DNA of 30,437 nt, from contig CAZGMC010000050.1 of assembly GCA_964526565.1 (NCBI GenBank), positions 1 through 30,437 of the forward strand, read 5' to 3'. This DNA comes from CAZGMC01 sp964526565. Lineage in GTDB: Bacteria > Pseudomonadota > Alphaproteobacteria > DSM-16000 > Inquilinaceae. Shown here piece after piece: positions 20,870 to 28,258 of this stretch. How positions within the stretch are numbered: the stretch's first letter is position 1; each line of letters begins with the position of its first letter. Made by a program: the position numbers and the translations under genes. The notes under the pieces are model-generated. The model was not told where the DNA came from, did not search any database, and worked only from the letters and a program-made list of their open reading frames with translations.

Positions 20870-22324
20870 ATGGGCGCTCCCGCCACGTTGTTCGCGTGCC
20901 GTGTGCGCGACGCCATGCAGCCGCCGCCGCCGACGGTGCCGGACCACCTGGGCTGCGGCGCACTGGTCGAGTTGCTGGCCGAGCGCAAGGCCTCCGCCGC
21001 CCTGGTGACGGACGGCACGCGGCGGGTGCGGGCCATCGTCACCGCCGGCGACCTGGTCCGCCGTGCCGCCTTCCGCATGCCGCACGATACCGCCATCAGC
21101 GCCATCATGACGATGCCGGTGCGCACGGCGCACGAGGGCGAGTACCTGTACCAGGCGGTCGCCCGCATGCGCACCGAGGGCCTGCGCCGCCTGCCCGTGG
21201 TCGATCCCGACGGCGCCCCGGTCGGCCTGGTGACGCTCGAGGACGCGCTGGCGGCGCTGGCCGCGCCGGTGGTGCGCCAGATCGAGCGGCTGCAGCACGA
21301 GGACTCGACCGCCGGCCTCAGGGAGATGAAATCGGCGCAGACCGGGATGGCCGCCGAACTGCTCGCCGAACACGTGCCGGGCCCCGAGGTCCAGCGGCTG
21401 CTGACCGAGGTCAACAACGAGGTCCACCGCTGCGTGGCGGAGGCCGAGCTGCGCGAGATGGCCCTGGCCGGCTGGGGCGAGCCGCCGGTCGGCTTCACCC
21501 TGATCGTCATGGGCTCGGGCGGGCGCGGCGAGAACCACCTGGCGCCCGACCAGGACAACGGCCTGATCCTGGACGCCTACGACGATGCCCGCCACGGCGC
21601 CATCGACCCGTTCTTCGTGGAGTTTGCAAGCCGGCTGACGCGGACGCTGGATGCCGTCGGGTTCCCGCTGTGCCGCGGCAACGTGATGGCCACCAACCCG
21701 GTGTGGCGCAAGACGCTGCCGCAGTGGCGGGCCCAGGTCGACCTGTGGCTGCGCAAGCGCGACACCGTCACCATCCGGCTGTGCGACATCTTCTTTGACT
21801 TCCAGCCGGCCCATGGCAGCACGGTGCGGGCGGCGGAACTGCGCGACCACGTCGCCCGCCGGGTCAAGGGCAACCACGCCTTCCTGTCCGAGATGTACCG
21901 CACCACGGCCGACCACGGCGTCGCCGTCGACCGCTTCGGCCGGCTGGTCGCCGAGACCACCGGCGCCCACCGCCGCGAGATCAACCTGAAATACGCCGCC
22001 CTGGTGCCGCTGGTGGAGACCGTGCGCCTGCTCACCCTGCGCGAGGGGCTGACCCGCACGGCGACGCTCGACCGGCTGGAGGATCTGGCCCGCGTCGGCC
22101 TGCTCGGCTCGGACGAGCTCGACTACCTGGCCGGGGCGTTCCGCCTGATCGCGACGCTGCTGCTGCGCCGCCAGCTCGACGACCTGCACGGCGGGCAGAC
22201 CGTCGGCACCCACGTGGCACTGGACGAGATGACGCAGCGCGAGCGCGACATGCTGGGCGACGGGCTGACGGCGATCCGTCGCTTCCGTGACCGCGTCAAG
22301 TCCATGTTCACCGCCACGCTGTGA
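20870..22324 (+). CDS. CBS-domain protein with DUF294 nucleotidyltransferase-like domain
   Basis: A 484-residue cytoplasmic signalling-type protein. Two CBS domains (about residues 12-66 and 75-131) may bind adenine nucleotides. The DUF294 region has GSGGRGE at 215-221 and DQD at 227-229, like the active site of GlnD-type nucleotidyltransferases. The C-terminal helical domain (about 330-484) corresponds to the family's substrate-binding part. A cyclic-nucleotide domain, common in longer relatives, is absent. Relatives often sit beside acetate permease or exonuclease genes, but neither is here. The start at 20870 follows GGAGGAGG. Confidence 0.85.
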   Translation: MGAPATLFACRVRDAMQPPPPTVPDHLGCGALVELLAERKASAALVTDGTRRVRAIVTAGDLVRRAAFRMPHDTAISAIMTMPVRTAHEGEYLYQAVARMRTEGLRRLPVVDPDGAPVGLVTLEDALAALAAPVVRQIERLQHEDSTAGLREMKSAQTGMAAELLAEHVPGPEVQRLLTEVNNEVHRCVAEAELREMALAGWGEPPVGFTLIVMGSGGRGENHLAPDQDNGLILDAYDDARHGAIDPFFVEFASRLTRTLDAVGFPLCRGNVMATNPVWRKTLPQWRAQVDLWLRKRDTVTIRLCDIFFDFQPAHGSTVRAAELRDHVARRVKGNHAFLSEMYRTTADHGVAVDRFGRLVAETTGAHRREINLKYAALVPLVETVRLLTLREGLTRTATLDRLEDLARVGLLGSDELDYLAGAFRLIATLLLRRQLDDLHGGQTVGTHVALDEMTQRERDMLGDGLTAIRRFRDRVKSMFTATL

Positions 22325-22345
22325 CGCTGATCTCCGGCCGGGGCG

Positions 22346-22370
22346 GCCGCCGCGATCAGTCCGCGGCGGC
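22346..22370. terminator. 9-bp perfect hairpin between convergent genes
   Basis: GCCGCCGCG (22346-22354) pairs exactly with CGCGGCGGC (22362-22370) across a 7-base loop. It lies just past the DUF294 gene and overlaps the last codons of the convergent dsbA-like gene. No T-run is present, so the terminator role is inferred from stem and position. Confidence 0.5.
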
Positions 22371-23021
22371 TTCGGTGTAGCCCTGGATCAGTTCGGCGAA
22401 GGTCTCGATCGGCAGGAGGCCGGGGATCACCTCGCCGTTGATGACGAAGGTGGGGGTCGAGTCGATGCCGTAACGGTCCTGCGCCTCCAGGCGCAACGCC
22501 AGCAGCCGGTCGGCCAGTGCCTCGTCGGCCAGGCAGGCCTCGACGGCCGCCGGGCTCATGCCGACCATGCGGGCGATGCGGCCCAAAGCGGCGACGGGGT
22601 CGGCCTCCATCAGCCACTGGCGCTGGCTGGCGAACAGCGCGTCGATGAAGCTGAAGTACTGCTCGTCCTCGGCGCAGCGGGCCAGCATGCCGGCGCGCAG
22701 GGCCAGCCCGTCCAGCGGGAAGTCGCGGAACACCAGGCGGGCCATGCCCGTGTCGATGAACCGCTGCTTCAGCTCCGGCAGCGTATCGGTATGGAAGCTG
22801 GCGCAATACCCGCAGGTGAACGATGAGTATTCGATGATCGTCACCGGCGCGTCGGCCCGGCCCATGACCCTGTCGAAGTCGGTGATCTGCGGGTCCCAGC
22901 CGGTGGTCGCCTCGGCGCTGTGCGGCGCCAGGCGGCCGAGCATCGCGCCCGCGGCAACCAGGGCGGCGACGCCGCCCGCCGCCAGAAGAATGTGTCTGCG
23001 CAGCACCGGGATCTCCCTCAT
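22356..23021 (-). CDS. DsbA-family thiol-disulfide oxidoreductase
   Basis: A 221-residue periplasmic thioredoxin-fold protein. An N-terminal signal anchor (RRHILLAAGGVAALVAAG, residues 8-25) is followed by the active site C70-GYC-C73 form in SSFTCGYCASFH and the cis-Pro loop DSTPTFVING. It is of the type annotated DsbA/thioredoxin_4 (BdbD-like); the partner DsbB is not nearby. Its start codon overlaps the stop of DUF721 upstream (ATGA). In many Alphaproteobacteria the next gene is smc, but here the convergent DUF294 gene follows instead. Confidence 0.88.
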   Translation of the reverse strand: MREIPVLRRHILLAAGGVAALVAAGAMLGRLAPHSAEATTGWDPQITDFDRVMGRADAPVTIIEYSSFTCGYCASFHTDTLPELKQRFIDTGMARLVFRDFPLDGLALRAGMLARCAEDEQYFSFIDALFASQRQWLMEADPVAALGRIARMVGMSPAAVEACLADEALADRLLALRLEAQDRYGIDSTPTFVINGEVIPGLLPIETFAELIQGYTEAAAD

Positions 23022-23542
23022 TGCGACGCCAGGTCGTTGCCTTTCCCCATGCCGGGCCATTGCGGCGACGGCATGGCAGGCGCGTCGCCGCCGTCGCGGC
23101 CGTAGAGCGCCCGGCCCAGCGCCGCCAGCCGGTCGCGCAGCCCGGCGTCGGCGACGCCGGCTACCGCCTCGGCGATCGAGGCCCGGTCGGTCGGGCTCAG
23201 CGGGCGATGCACGGCGGCTGCCGCGCGCGGCAGCGGCACCTGGACCAGTTTGATGCGCTCGACGGCATGGTACCCGTAGTGGCCGTTGATCCGCTGCAGG
23301 ATGTGCGGCGTCTCGTGCTGCAGGCGCAGGGCATCGCCCGAGGCGACCCGCAGCACCACTGTGCCGCCGTCGCGGCGGCCGCGCGGGAAGGTGATCTTCT
23401 CTGGCACCGCCCGCGCCGCCACCGCCTCGCCGACCACCGCCACCCAGTCGGCGACCAGCGCGCCGATGGCCATGCGCGAGCGGCCCAGCGCCTGCCGGGT
23501 CACCGGCCGCAGCACGGCGGCGAGGGCGCGGGGCGGGCTCAT
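23018..23542 (-). CDS. DUF721 (DciA-like) protein
   Basis: A 174-residue protein of the DUF721 family, related to DciA, the bacterial replicative-helicase loader (family knowledge). The conserved N-terminal region includes LRPVTRQALGRSRMAIGALVADW and WVAVVGEAVAARAVPEKITFP, and a KH-like part around VLRVASGDALRLQHETPHILQRIN. It overlaps the dsbA-like gene by 4 bp and is divergent from mutY, the usual neighbour. Confidence 0.82.
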   Translation of the reverse strand: MSPPRALAAVLRPVTRQALGRSRMAIGALVADWVAVVGEAVAARAVPEKITFPRGRRDGGTVVLRVASGDALRLQHETPHILQRINGHYGYHAVERIKLVQVPLPRAAAAVHRPLSPTDRASIAEAVAGVADAGLRDRLAALGRALYGRDGGDAPAMPSPQWPGMGKGNDLASQ

Positions 23543-23694
23543 CGCCGCGGCCGTCCGCGGCAGGGGTGGCTGGCTGCCCGGAGCGTGGGCCGGGCTGCGG
23601 TACGGGTCGGCGGCATGGCGTGGTTCCGGAACACCTGGGATGCCGGCAGGGACCGCCTATTCTTAGGGACGATCCGAAGCGTCCGCAATCGCCC

Positions 23695-24819
23695 ATGTCG
23701 TCCAGCCGTTTCCCGGACACGTCCCCGGACACGTCCCCGGACACGCCGTCGCCCGAACCGGCCGCCCTGCTGGCCTGGTACGATCGCCACCGCCGCGTCC
23801 TGCCGTGGCGGGCGCCGTCCGGCTGCCGGCCCGACCCGTACCACGTCTGGCTCAGCGAGATCATGCTGCAGCAGACCACGGTCGCTGCCGTCGGCCCCTA
23901 TTTCCGCACGTTCCTGGCGCGCTGGCCGACGGTGCGCGACCTGGCCGCCGCCGACCTCGACCAGGTGCTGCAGGCCTGGGCCGGGCTCGGCTACTACGCG
24001 CGGGCGCGCAACCTGCATGCCTGCGCCCGCGCCGTGTGCGGGCACCACGACGGCCGCTTCCCGCAGGACGAGGCGGCGCTGCGGGCGCTGCCGGGGGTCG
24101 GCGAGTACACCGCCGCCGCGGTCGCGGCCATCGCCTTTGACCGGCCGGCGACGATCGTCGACGGCAATGTCGAGCGGGTCATCGCCCGCGTCTTCGCCGT
24201 GACCGAGCCGCTGCCGGGGGGCAAGCCGACGCTGCGCGCGCTGGCCCGCACCCTGACCCCGGTGCAGCGTCCCGGCGACTATGCCCAGGCGATCATGGAC
24301 CTGGGCGCCACCGTGTGCACGCCGCGGCGGCCCAGATGCATGCTCTGCCCCTGGGCCGAGGCCTGCGCCGGGCGCCGCGCCGGCATCGCCGAGGACCTGC
24401 CGGCGCGTGTCGAGAAGGCGGAGCGGCCGACCCGCCGTGGCGTCGCCTTCTGGGCGACCGACGCGGCCGGGTCGGTGCTGCTGCGCCGCCGGCCCGAGCG
24501 CGGCCTGCTCGGCGGCATGATGGAGGTGCCGTCGTCGCCGTGGCGCGAAGGCCCGATGCCGGTGCTGGGCGAGGCCGTGGCGGCGGCACCGGGGCAGGCC
24601 GACTGGCGGCTGCTGCCCGGTCTGGTCCGCCACACCTTCACCCACTTCCATCTGGAGCTGACAGTCGCCGCCGGCCGCCTGGCCGCGCTGAACGCTGACG
24701 CCGCCAATGGCGGGCTGTGGGTGCCGGTCGAGGCGCTGGGCGACCACGCGCTGCCCACCGTCATGAAGAAGGTGGCGCGCCACGCCGCCGCCCACACCGC
24801 AGTTCGGGGCGGCAGCTGA
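23695..24819 (+). CDS. mutY: Adenine DNA glycosylase MutY
   Basis: Removes adenine mispaired with 8-oxoguanine. The 374-residue product has catalytic Glu55 in SEIMLQQT, the helix-hairpin-helix LPGVGEYTAAAV, catalytic Asp156 in VDGNVERV, and the [4Fe-4S] ligands C208-x6-C215-xx-C218-x5-C224. A C-terminal NUDIX-like domain follows, with HTFTHFHLEL near the end, for 8-oxoG recognition. The N terminus (about residues 6-17) is a three-fold DTSP repeat from a 12-bp DNA repeat. It is divergent from DUF721 and convergent with mlaC. Confidence 0.95.
   Translation: MSSSRFPDTSPDTSPDTPSPEPAALLAWYDRHRRVLPWRAPSGCRPDPYHVWLSEIMLQQTTVAAVGPYFRTFLARWPTVRDLAAADLDQVLQAWAGLGYYARARNLHACARAVCGHHDGRFPQDEAALRALPGVGEYTAAAVAAIAFDRPATIVDGNVERVIARVFAVTEPLPGGKPTLRALARTLTPVQRPGDYAQAIMDLGATVCTPRRPRCMLCPWAEACAGRRAGIAEDLPARVEKAERPTRRGVAFWATDAAGSVLLRRRPERGLLGGMMEVPSSPWREGPMPVLGEAVAAAPGQADWRLLPGLVRHTFTHFHLELTVAAGRLAALNADAANGGLWVPVEALGDHALPTVMKKVARHAAAHTAVRGGS
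23712..23747 (+). repeat. 12-bp in-frame tandem repeat at the mutY 5' end
   Basis: CCCGGACACGTC occurs three times (23712, 23724, 23736; the last ends GCC). It encodes PDTS-like residues in the disordered N terminus of MutY, before the catalytic domain. Confidence 0.9.
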
Positions 24820-24837
24820 GCCGAGCTCAGCCGCCGC
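24809..24837. terminator. Hairpin covering the stop codons of mutY and mlaC
   Basis: GCTGAGC and GCTCAGC are separated by CGA (24815-24831). The stem extends by five more pairs beyond one mismatch. It includes both stop codons of the convergent genes, which are only 7 bp apart. Its role as a bidirectional terminator is inferred. Confidence 0.5.
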
Positions 24838-25441
24838 TCTGGCGGGCGATCGCCGCCTCGATGTTGCTGATCAGGGCATCGAAGCCCTGGCGGCTCAGCA
24901 CCGAGGAGTACTCCGAGCGGGTCCGCGACAGCTCGCTGACCGTCTGGTTCAGGAAGATGTCCAGGATGCGCCATTCGCCGTTCGTCTGGCGCAGCACATA
25001 GTCCAGCCGCACCGGCGGGCCGTTCGGCCGGACGATCTGGCTGCTCACGATCTTCGTGCCCCGCTGGCCGTCCTGCTCGTTGATGATTTGAAACATTTGG
25101 CCCGAATAGCCGTCGAAGCGGCCAGCATAGCTGGAGATGCTCATGCGGCGGAACGCATCGACGAGCTGATCCTGCTGCTCCTGGCTCAATTGCTGCCAGT
25201 TGCTGGCGCCGACGGCGAACTGGGCCATGCTGCGGAAATCGAAGATCTCCGTCATGACCGGATCAAGGCGCTGGTAGCGGCCCTCATAGCCGAGCTCGTC
25301 GGCGTTCTGCATGATGTCGAGCAGGGCGGCGTTGAAGCGCTCGACCACCGCGGTCGGCGAGCCTTCCTGCGCGGCGGCCGGCAGCGCGAAGGCCACGGCC
25401 AGGATCAGGGCGCCCAGCGGGCGCAGGACGGAACGAAGCAC
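24827..25441 (-). CDS. mlaC: MlaC/Ttg2D-family phospholipid-binding protein
   Basis: Periplasmic phospholipid carrier of the Mla outer-membrane lipid-asymmetry pathway, 204 residues. A signal peptide ends near LPAAAQE (about residue 24). The family region includes FDFRSMAQFAVGASNWQQLSQEQQDQLVDAFRRM, YAGRFDGYSGQ and WRILDIFLNQTVSELSRTRSEYSSVL. The start is taken as GTG at 25441 because AAGGAGG lies six bases before it; the frame is open far upstream through repeats but has no Met with a ribosome site. It is solitary: mlaA/vacJ and mlaDEF are not next to it. Confidence 0.85.
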   Translation of the reverse strand: MLRSVLRPLGALILAVAFALPAAAQEGSPTAVVERFNAALLDIMQNADELGYEGRYQRLDPVMTEIFDFRSMAQFAVGASNWQQLSQEQQDQLVDAFRRMSISSYAGRFDGYSGQMFQIINEQDGQRGTKIVSSQIVRPNGPPVRLDYVLRQTNGEWRILDIFLNQTVSELSRTRSEYSSVLSRQGFDALISNIEAAIARQSGG

Positions 25442-25587
25442 GTGGTCCTCCTTGTCTCGTCTTCTATCGGCGAAAATCGAGGCAGCGTCCTTGTTCGGGG
25501 AAGAGATGGCAGGCATGCGGCCGCCGTCAGGCATCGACGGCATGACCGTTCCATTGCCGCTCCCTGTGGGCGCGCACGCACGGTCAC

Positions 25588-25656
25588 GGTCCGGGCAAGG
25601 TCCCGGGCAGGGTCCCGGGCAGGGTCCCGGGCAGGGTCTGGGCAGGGTCTGGGCAC
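25588..25656. repeat. 12-bp minisatellite, about six units
   Basis: GGTCCCGGGCAG is repeated in three exact copies (25599-25634), with flanking 11-bp variants at each end (25588, 25635, 25646). The 11-bp units would break a reading frame, which supports a non-coding nature. Confidence 0.85.
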
Positions 25657-25795
25657 GCCACCCCACTTCGGCACCGGCCGCGCCGGTAGCGAGCGCACGA
25701 TAATGCCGGATATGGCACAAGTGTGCCCGCAGCGTGTGAAAAAAATGTGCTGCACCATGAAACAGGGTGTCGGGCAGGGCGGGTCCGGGACGGCC

Positions 25796-25879
25796 GGTCT
25801 GTGGCCCGGTCTGTGGCCCCGTCTGTGGCCCCGTCTGTGGCCCGGACTGTCGCCCGGTCTGTGGCCCGGTCTGCGGTAT
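25796..25879. repeat. 12-bp minisatellite, about seven units
   Basis: GGTCTGTGGCCC is repeated from 25796 with single-base variants; units begin at 25796, 25808, 25820, 25832, 25844, 25856 and 25868, the last degenerate. It is unrelated in sequence to the array at 25588 but has the same period. Confidence 0.9.
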
Positions 25880-25914
25880 TCTGTCGCACCTGACGGCGGA
25901 CAACAAGCTTTTCA

Positions 25915-25941
25915 GGCCGTTCCCTGGTGCAAGGAACGGCC
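25915..25941 (-). terminator. 9-bp perfect hairpin downstream of rpsU
   Basis: GGCCGTTCC (25915-25923) and GGAACGGCC (25933-25941) flank a 9-base loop, 47 bp after the rpsU stop on the minus strand. There is no T-run after it, so factor-independent termination is only possible, not clear. Confidence 0.45.
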
Positions 25942-25987
25942 GCGGACCAAAAGACGTCTGGTCAGGGGCGCAAAACGGCGGGGCGGC

Positions 25988-26191
25988 TCAGTAGCCTTCC
26001 CGCTCCATGCGCTTGCGCAGCAGCTTTCGCGCCCGGCGGATCGCCTCCGCCTTCTCGCGCGCCCGCCGCTCGGACGGCTTTTCGTAGCTGCGGCGCAGCT
26101 TCATTTCACGGAAAATACCCTCGCGCTGCATTTTCTTCTTCAGCGCGCGGAGGGCCTGATCGACGTTGTTGTCGCGAACGGAAACCTGCAC
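25988..26191 (-). CDS. rpsU: 30S ribosomal protein S21
   Basis: Small-subunit ribosomal protein, 67 residues. The start is GTG (26191), read as Met, giving QVSVRDNNVDQALRALKKK, then FREMKLRRSYEKPSERR and a highly basic helical tail ending RKRMEREGY. This is the usual alphaproteobacterial form. There is no ATG in the frame nearby. It has a good upstream promoter and is divergent from the peptide deformylase gene. Confidence 0.95.
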   Translation of the reverse strand: MQVSVRDNNVDQALRALKKKMQREGIFREMKLRRSYEKPSERRAREKAEAIRRARKLLRKRMEREGY

Positions 26192-26258
26192 GTCTTGCCT
26201 TCGCCTCTTGCTGTTGCGGATAAACAATCGCTGGCCCGCACCCCGGACCGGGTCGCGC

Positions 26259-26287
26259 CTTCTAGCACGGATCGCGGGCGCTGTGAA
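26259..26287 (-). promoter_or_regulatory. Sigma-70 promoter for rpsU
   Basis: On the minus strand TTCACA (26282-26287) and TAGAAG (26259-26264) are 17 bp apart, about 70 bp before the rpsU start. The spacing is ideal, with five of six and four of six consensus matches. Confidence 0.55.
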
Positions 26288-26337
26288 CCCGGCCGGGTTT
26301 GCCGCGGCCGCGCCTGATACCTGATCTGGGGGCTTCG

Positions 26338-26877
26338 ATGGCCTTGTTGAAGATTGCCCGCATGGGGCATCCGGTGCTGCGCCGTCCCGCAGGTCCCGTG
26401 GCCGACCTGGACGACCCCGAACTGCACCGCCTGGTCGACGACATGATCGAGACCATGATCGATGCCGAAGGCGCCGGCCTGGCGGCGCCGCAGGTACACG
26501 TGCCGTGGCGAGTCGCCGTGTTCGAGGTGCCCGCCGACCGTGTCGGCGAGGACGAGCCGCCACCGCCACCCGGCATCACCGTGCTGGTCAACCCGGAGTG
26601 GGAGCCGGCCGGCCCCGAGCGGGCGCTGGGCCTGGAAGGCTGCCTGTCGATCCCCGGCCTGCGCGGCCTGGTGCCGCGCTACCGGCGCATCCGCTATCGC
26701 GGGCTGACGCTGGCGGGCGGGACGGTCGAGCGCGAGGCGGCCGGCTTTCACGCCCGCGTCGTCCAGCACGAACTCGATCACCTGGACGGCATCCTGTTCC
26801 CGGAGCGAATGACCGACATGAAGGGCCTCGTCTTCGAGAGCGAACTGCACCATCTCCTCGAGGACCGGGCGGACTGA
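26338..26877 (+). CDS. def: Peptide deformylase
   Basis: Removes the formyl group from the N-terminal Met of new proteins; Fe2+ or Zn2+ enzyme. The 179-residue product shows motif 1 GAGLAAPQV (45-53), motif 2 EGCLSIP (C102) and motif 3 QHELDHLDG (H144, E145, H148), so the metal site is complete. It is not next to fmt, the usual def neighbour in Alphaproteobacteria, so it may be a second copy. A GGGGG stretch lies 6 bases before the start. It is divergent from rpsU. Confidence 0.93.
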   Translation: MALLKIARMGHPVLRRPAGPVADLDDPELHRLVDDMIETMIDAEGAGLAAPQVHVPWRVAVFEVPADRVGEDEPPPPPGITVLVNPEWEPAGPERALGLEGCLSIPGLRGLVPRYRRIRYRGLTLAGGTVEREAAGFHARVVQHELDHLDGILFPERMTDMKGLVFESELHHLLEDRAD

Positions 26878-26941
26878 CCACGGTGCGAGAATACCGGCGG
26901 CGGCACCGGGCGATAAAGACGAAAAGCGGAAGGCGGCGACG

Positions 26942-27613
26942 ATGGACCTGGACCAGGCCAAGGACGACATCCTGGTGGAGATGCTGGGCAACGTGGTGTT
27001 CGACGGCTGGACCGACCGGGCCCTGCGCGAGAGCGCGTCGATGGCCGGGCATGACCCGTCGGTGGCGCTGCAGGCCTTTCCCGGCGGCGTGCCGGACGTC
27101 GTCGCCCACCTGCACGGCTGGGCCGACCGGCAGATGGTGGCGGCGCTCGAGGCCGAGGGGGAAGGCTTCTTCAGCCTGCCGCTGCGCGAGCGCGTCGGCC
27201 ATGCCCTGCGCGCCCGGTTCGACGCACTGGAGCCGCACAAGGAGGCATTGCGCCGGCTGATGGCGCTGCTGGTGCTGCCGACCTGGGCACCGACCTCGGC
27301 GCGGTTGGTCTACCGCACCGTGGACGACATCTGGCACGCGGTCGGCGACGGAGCGACGGATATCAGCTTCTACACCAGGCGCGCCTCGCTGGCTGCCATC
27401 CTCAGTGCCGCGACCCTGTACTGGCTGAACGACAGCTCGCCGGGGAACGCCGCCACCTGGGACTTCCTCGACCGCCGCCTCAACGGCATGGTCGCCATGG
27501 GCCGCACCGCCCGGCGGTTCGGCCGCCTCGGCCGTATCGCCGAAGCCCCATGGCGCCTCGCCGCCTCGGCCCGCGACCGCCTGGCCCGGCGCCGCCCGGC
27601 AGCGGCGGAATAG
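26942..27613 (+). CDS. COQ9 family protein
   Basis: A 223-residue TetR-like lipid-binding protein; COQ9 aids ubiquinone synthesis in mitochondria by presenting an intermediate to COQ7, and bacterial homologues are thought to be similar. It has a helical N-terminal domain (VFDGWTDRALRESA, similar to a TetR HTH), and the COQ9 core with LPTWAPTSARLVYRTVDDIWHAVGDGATDISFYTRRASLA and YWLNDSSPGN. The tail is very basic. Proximity to rpsU is common in Alphaproteobacteria as I recall. A hairpin terminator follows. Confidence 0.88.
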   Translation: MDLDQAKDDILVEMLGNVVFDGWTDRALRESASMAGHDPSVALQAFPGGVPDVVAHLHGWADRQMVAALEAEGEGFFSLPLRERVGHALRARFDALEPHKEALRRLMALLVLPTWAPTSARLVYRTVDDIWHAVGDGATDISFYTRRASLAAILSAATLYWLNDSSPGNAATWDFLDRRLNGMVAMGRTARRFGRLGRIAEAPWRLAASARDRLARRRPAAAE

Positions 27614-27927
27614 GGACGGGCAGGGCACCAGCCGCAGGGCGGGCAACCCGCCTTTCTGCGGCTCAGCGACGGGGCGACCGAACGCGGGTTTGCGACTTTC
27701 GGCGGATTGATGCCCCGGACCGCGACACCCACTTAGCAGAGGTCAATTTATAACCTAAGCGGCGCAATAATCTTACGCATTGCGCAGGAACCAGTCCCCA
27801 CGAGCCGGCCGGCCGTGCGCAGTGCCGCGACCTTTGGCGGGACTCGTCGCACCGCGGGTTGGCGTCAACATCGGCCCGGCCGGCCGCGGTGCGGCTTGTC
27901 TGGCCCGGCCAATGACGGGTTGTCCTC
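27614..27927. other. 314-bp intergenic region after COQ9
   Basis: It holds the COQ9 terminator hairpin, then an AT-rich block near 27730-27790 that stands out from the GC-rich surroundings. This block has CTTAG...CTAAG symmetry around TCAATTTATAA and a second inverted repeat GCGCAAT/ATTGCGC (27762-27768, 27779-27785). No gene is seen. The block may carry the promoter of the following small gene. Confidence 0.5.
27632..27661 (+). terminator. Terminator hairpin downstream of COQ9
   Basis: GGCGGG-CAA-CCCGCC forms a 6-bp stem followed by TTT, enclosed by an outer CCGCAG/CTGCGG pair. It starts 19 bp after the COQ9 stop. Confidence 0.6.
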
Positions 27928-28212
27928 ATGCCACATCGCAAGGCCGCCGCCCGGCCCGCAGAGCACTCCGCCGGCACCATGGTGCTCGAACCCGTACGAC
28001 GCTTCGTGCTGGAGGTCGGCGGCGTCGACGTCGGGGTGCTGACCCGGCACCGCGGAGGGTACGTGTTCCACACGGCACGGACCGATCTCACCAGCCTGCA
28101 GGGCCAGAGCTTCCGCTCAATGGGCGGCGCGGAGCGGGCCGTGCGCCAGAAGCTGGACAAGGTCCGGGGGACGCACCCGGCGGCGCGGCCGGTACGGCAG
28201 GCCCGCGGCTGA
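27928..28212 (+). CDS. Small hypothetical protein, 94 residues
   Basis: I do not recognise this protein. Its core, RRFVLEVGGVDVGVLTRHRGGYVFHTARTDLTSLQGQSF, looks like a compact beta-rich domain, and RSMGGAERAVRQKLDKV reads as a C-terminal helix. The tail is Arg/Pro/Ala-rich. A second possible start is Met at 27979, just before the folded-looking part. Codon bias is normal for the window. It is convergent with the rhomboid gene, and both stop codons sit in a GCTGA/TCAGC pair. Confidence 0.5.
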   Translation: MPHRKAAARPAEHSAGTMVLEPVRRFVLEVGGVDVGVLTRHRGGYVFHTARTDLTSLQGQSFRSMGGAERAVRQKLDKVRGTHPAARPVRQARG

Positions 28213-28258
28213 CGGGCGGCCCGGCGGCGCTGCCCCGCTGCCGACACGTGCCTCCCTG

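Larger units (their letters stand above)
25442..25987. other. 546-bp intergenic region with two minisatellites
   Basis: It lies between the mlaC start and the rpsU stop, both minus-strand genes. It contains the two 12-bp arrays and the rpsU-side hairpin, plus an AT-richer patch near 25680-25760. Several short open frames run through the repeats because the unit length is a multiple of three, but none looks like a protein. Confidence 0.6.

Noticed and set aside
20044..21798. Long plus-strand frame over the crotonase and DUF294 genes
   Set aside because: Out-of-frame shadow with Arg/Gly/Ala bias, covering two genes with clear family motifs.
25588..25879. Possible CRISPR-like array
   Set aside because: The repeats are 12 bp in direct tandem without spacers, so they are minisatellites.
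25442..25906. N-terminal extension of MlaC through the minisatellites
   Set aside because: The extension consists of repeat-encoded PQTG/CPGP units. A signal peptide and a strong ribosome site occur at the GTG at 25441, so translation should start there.
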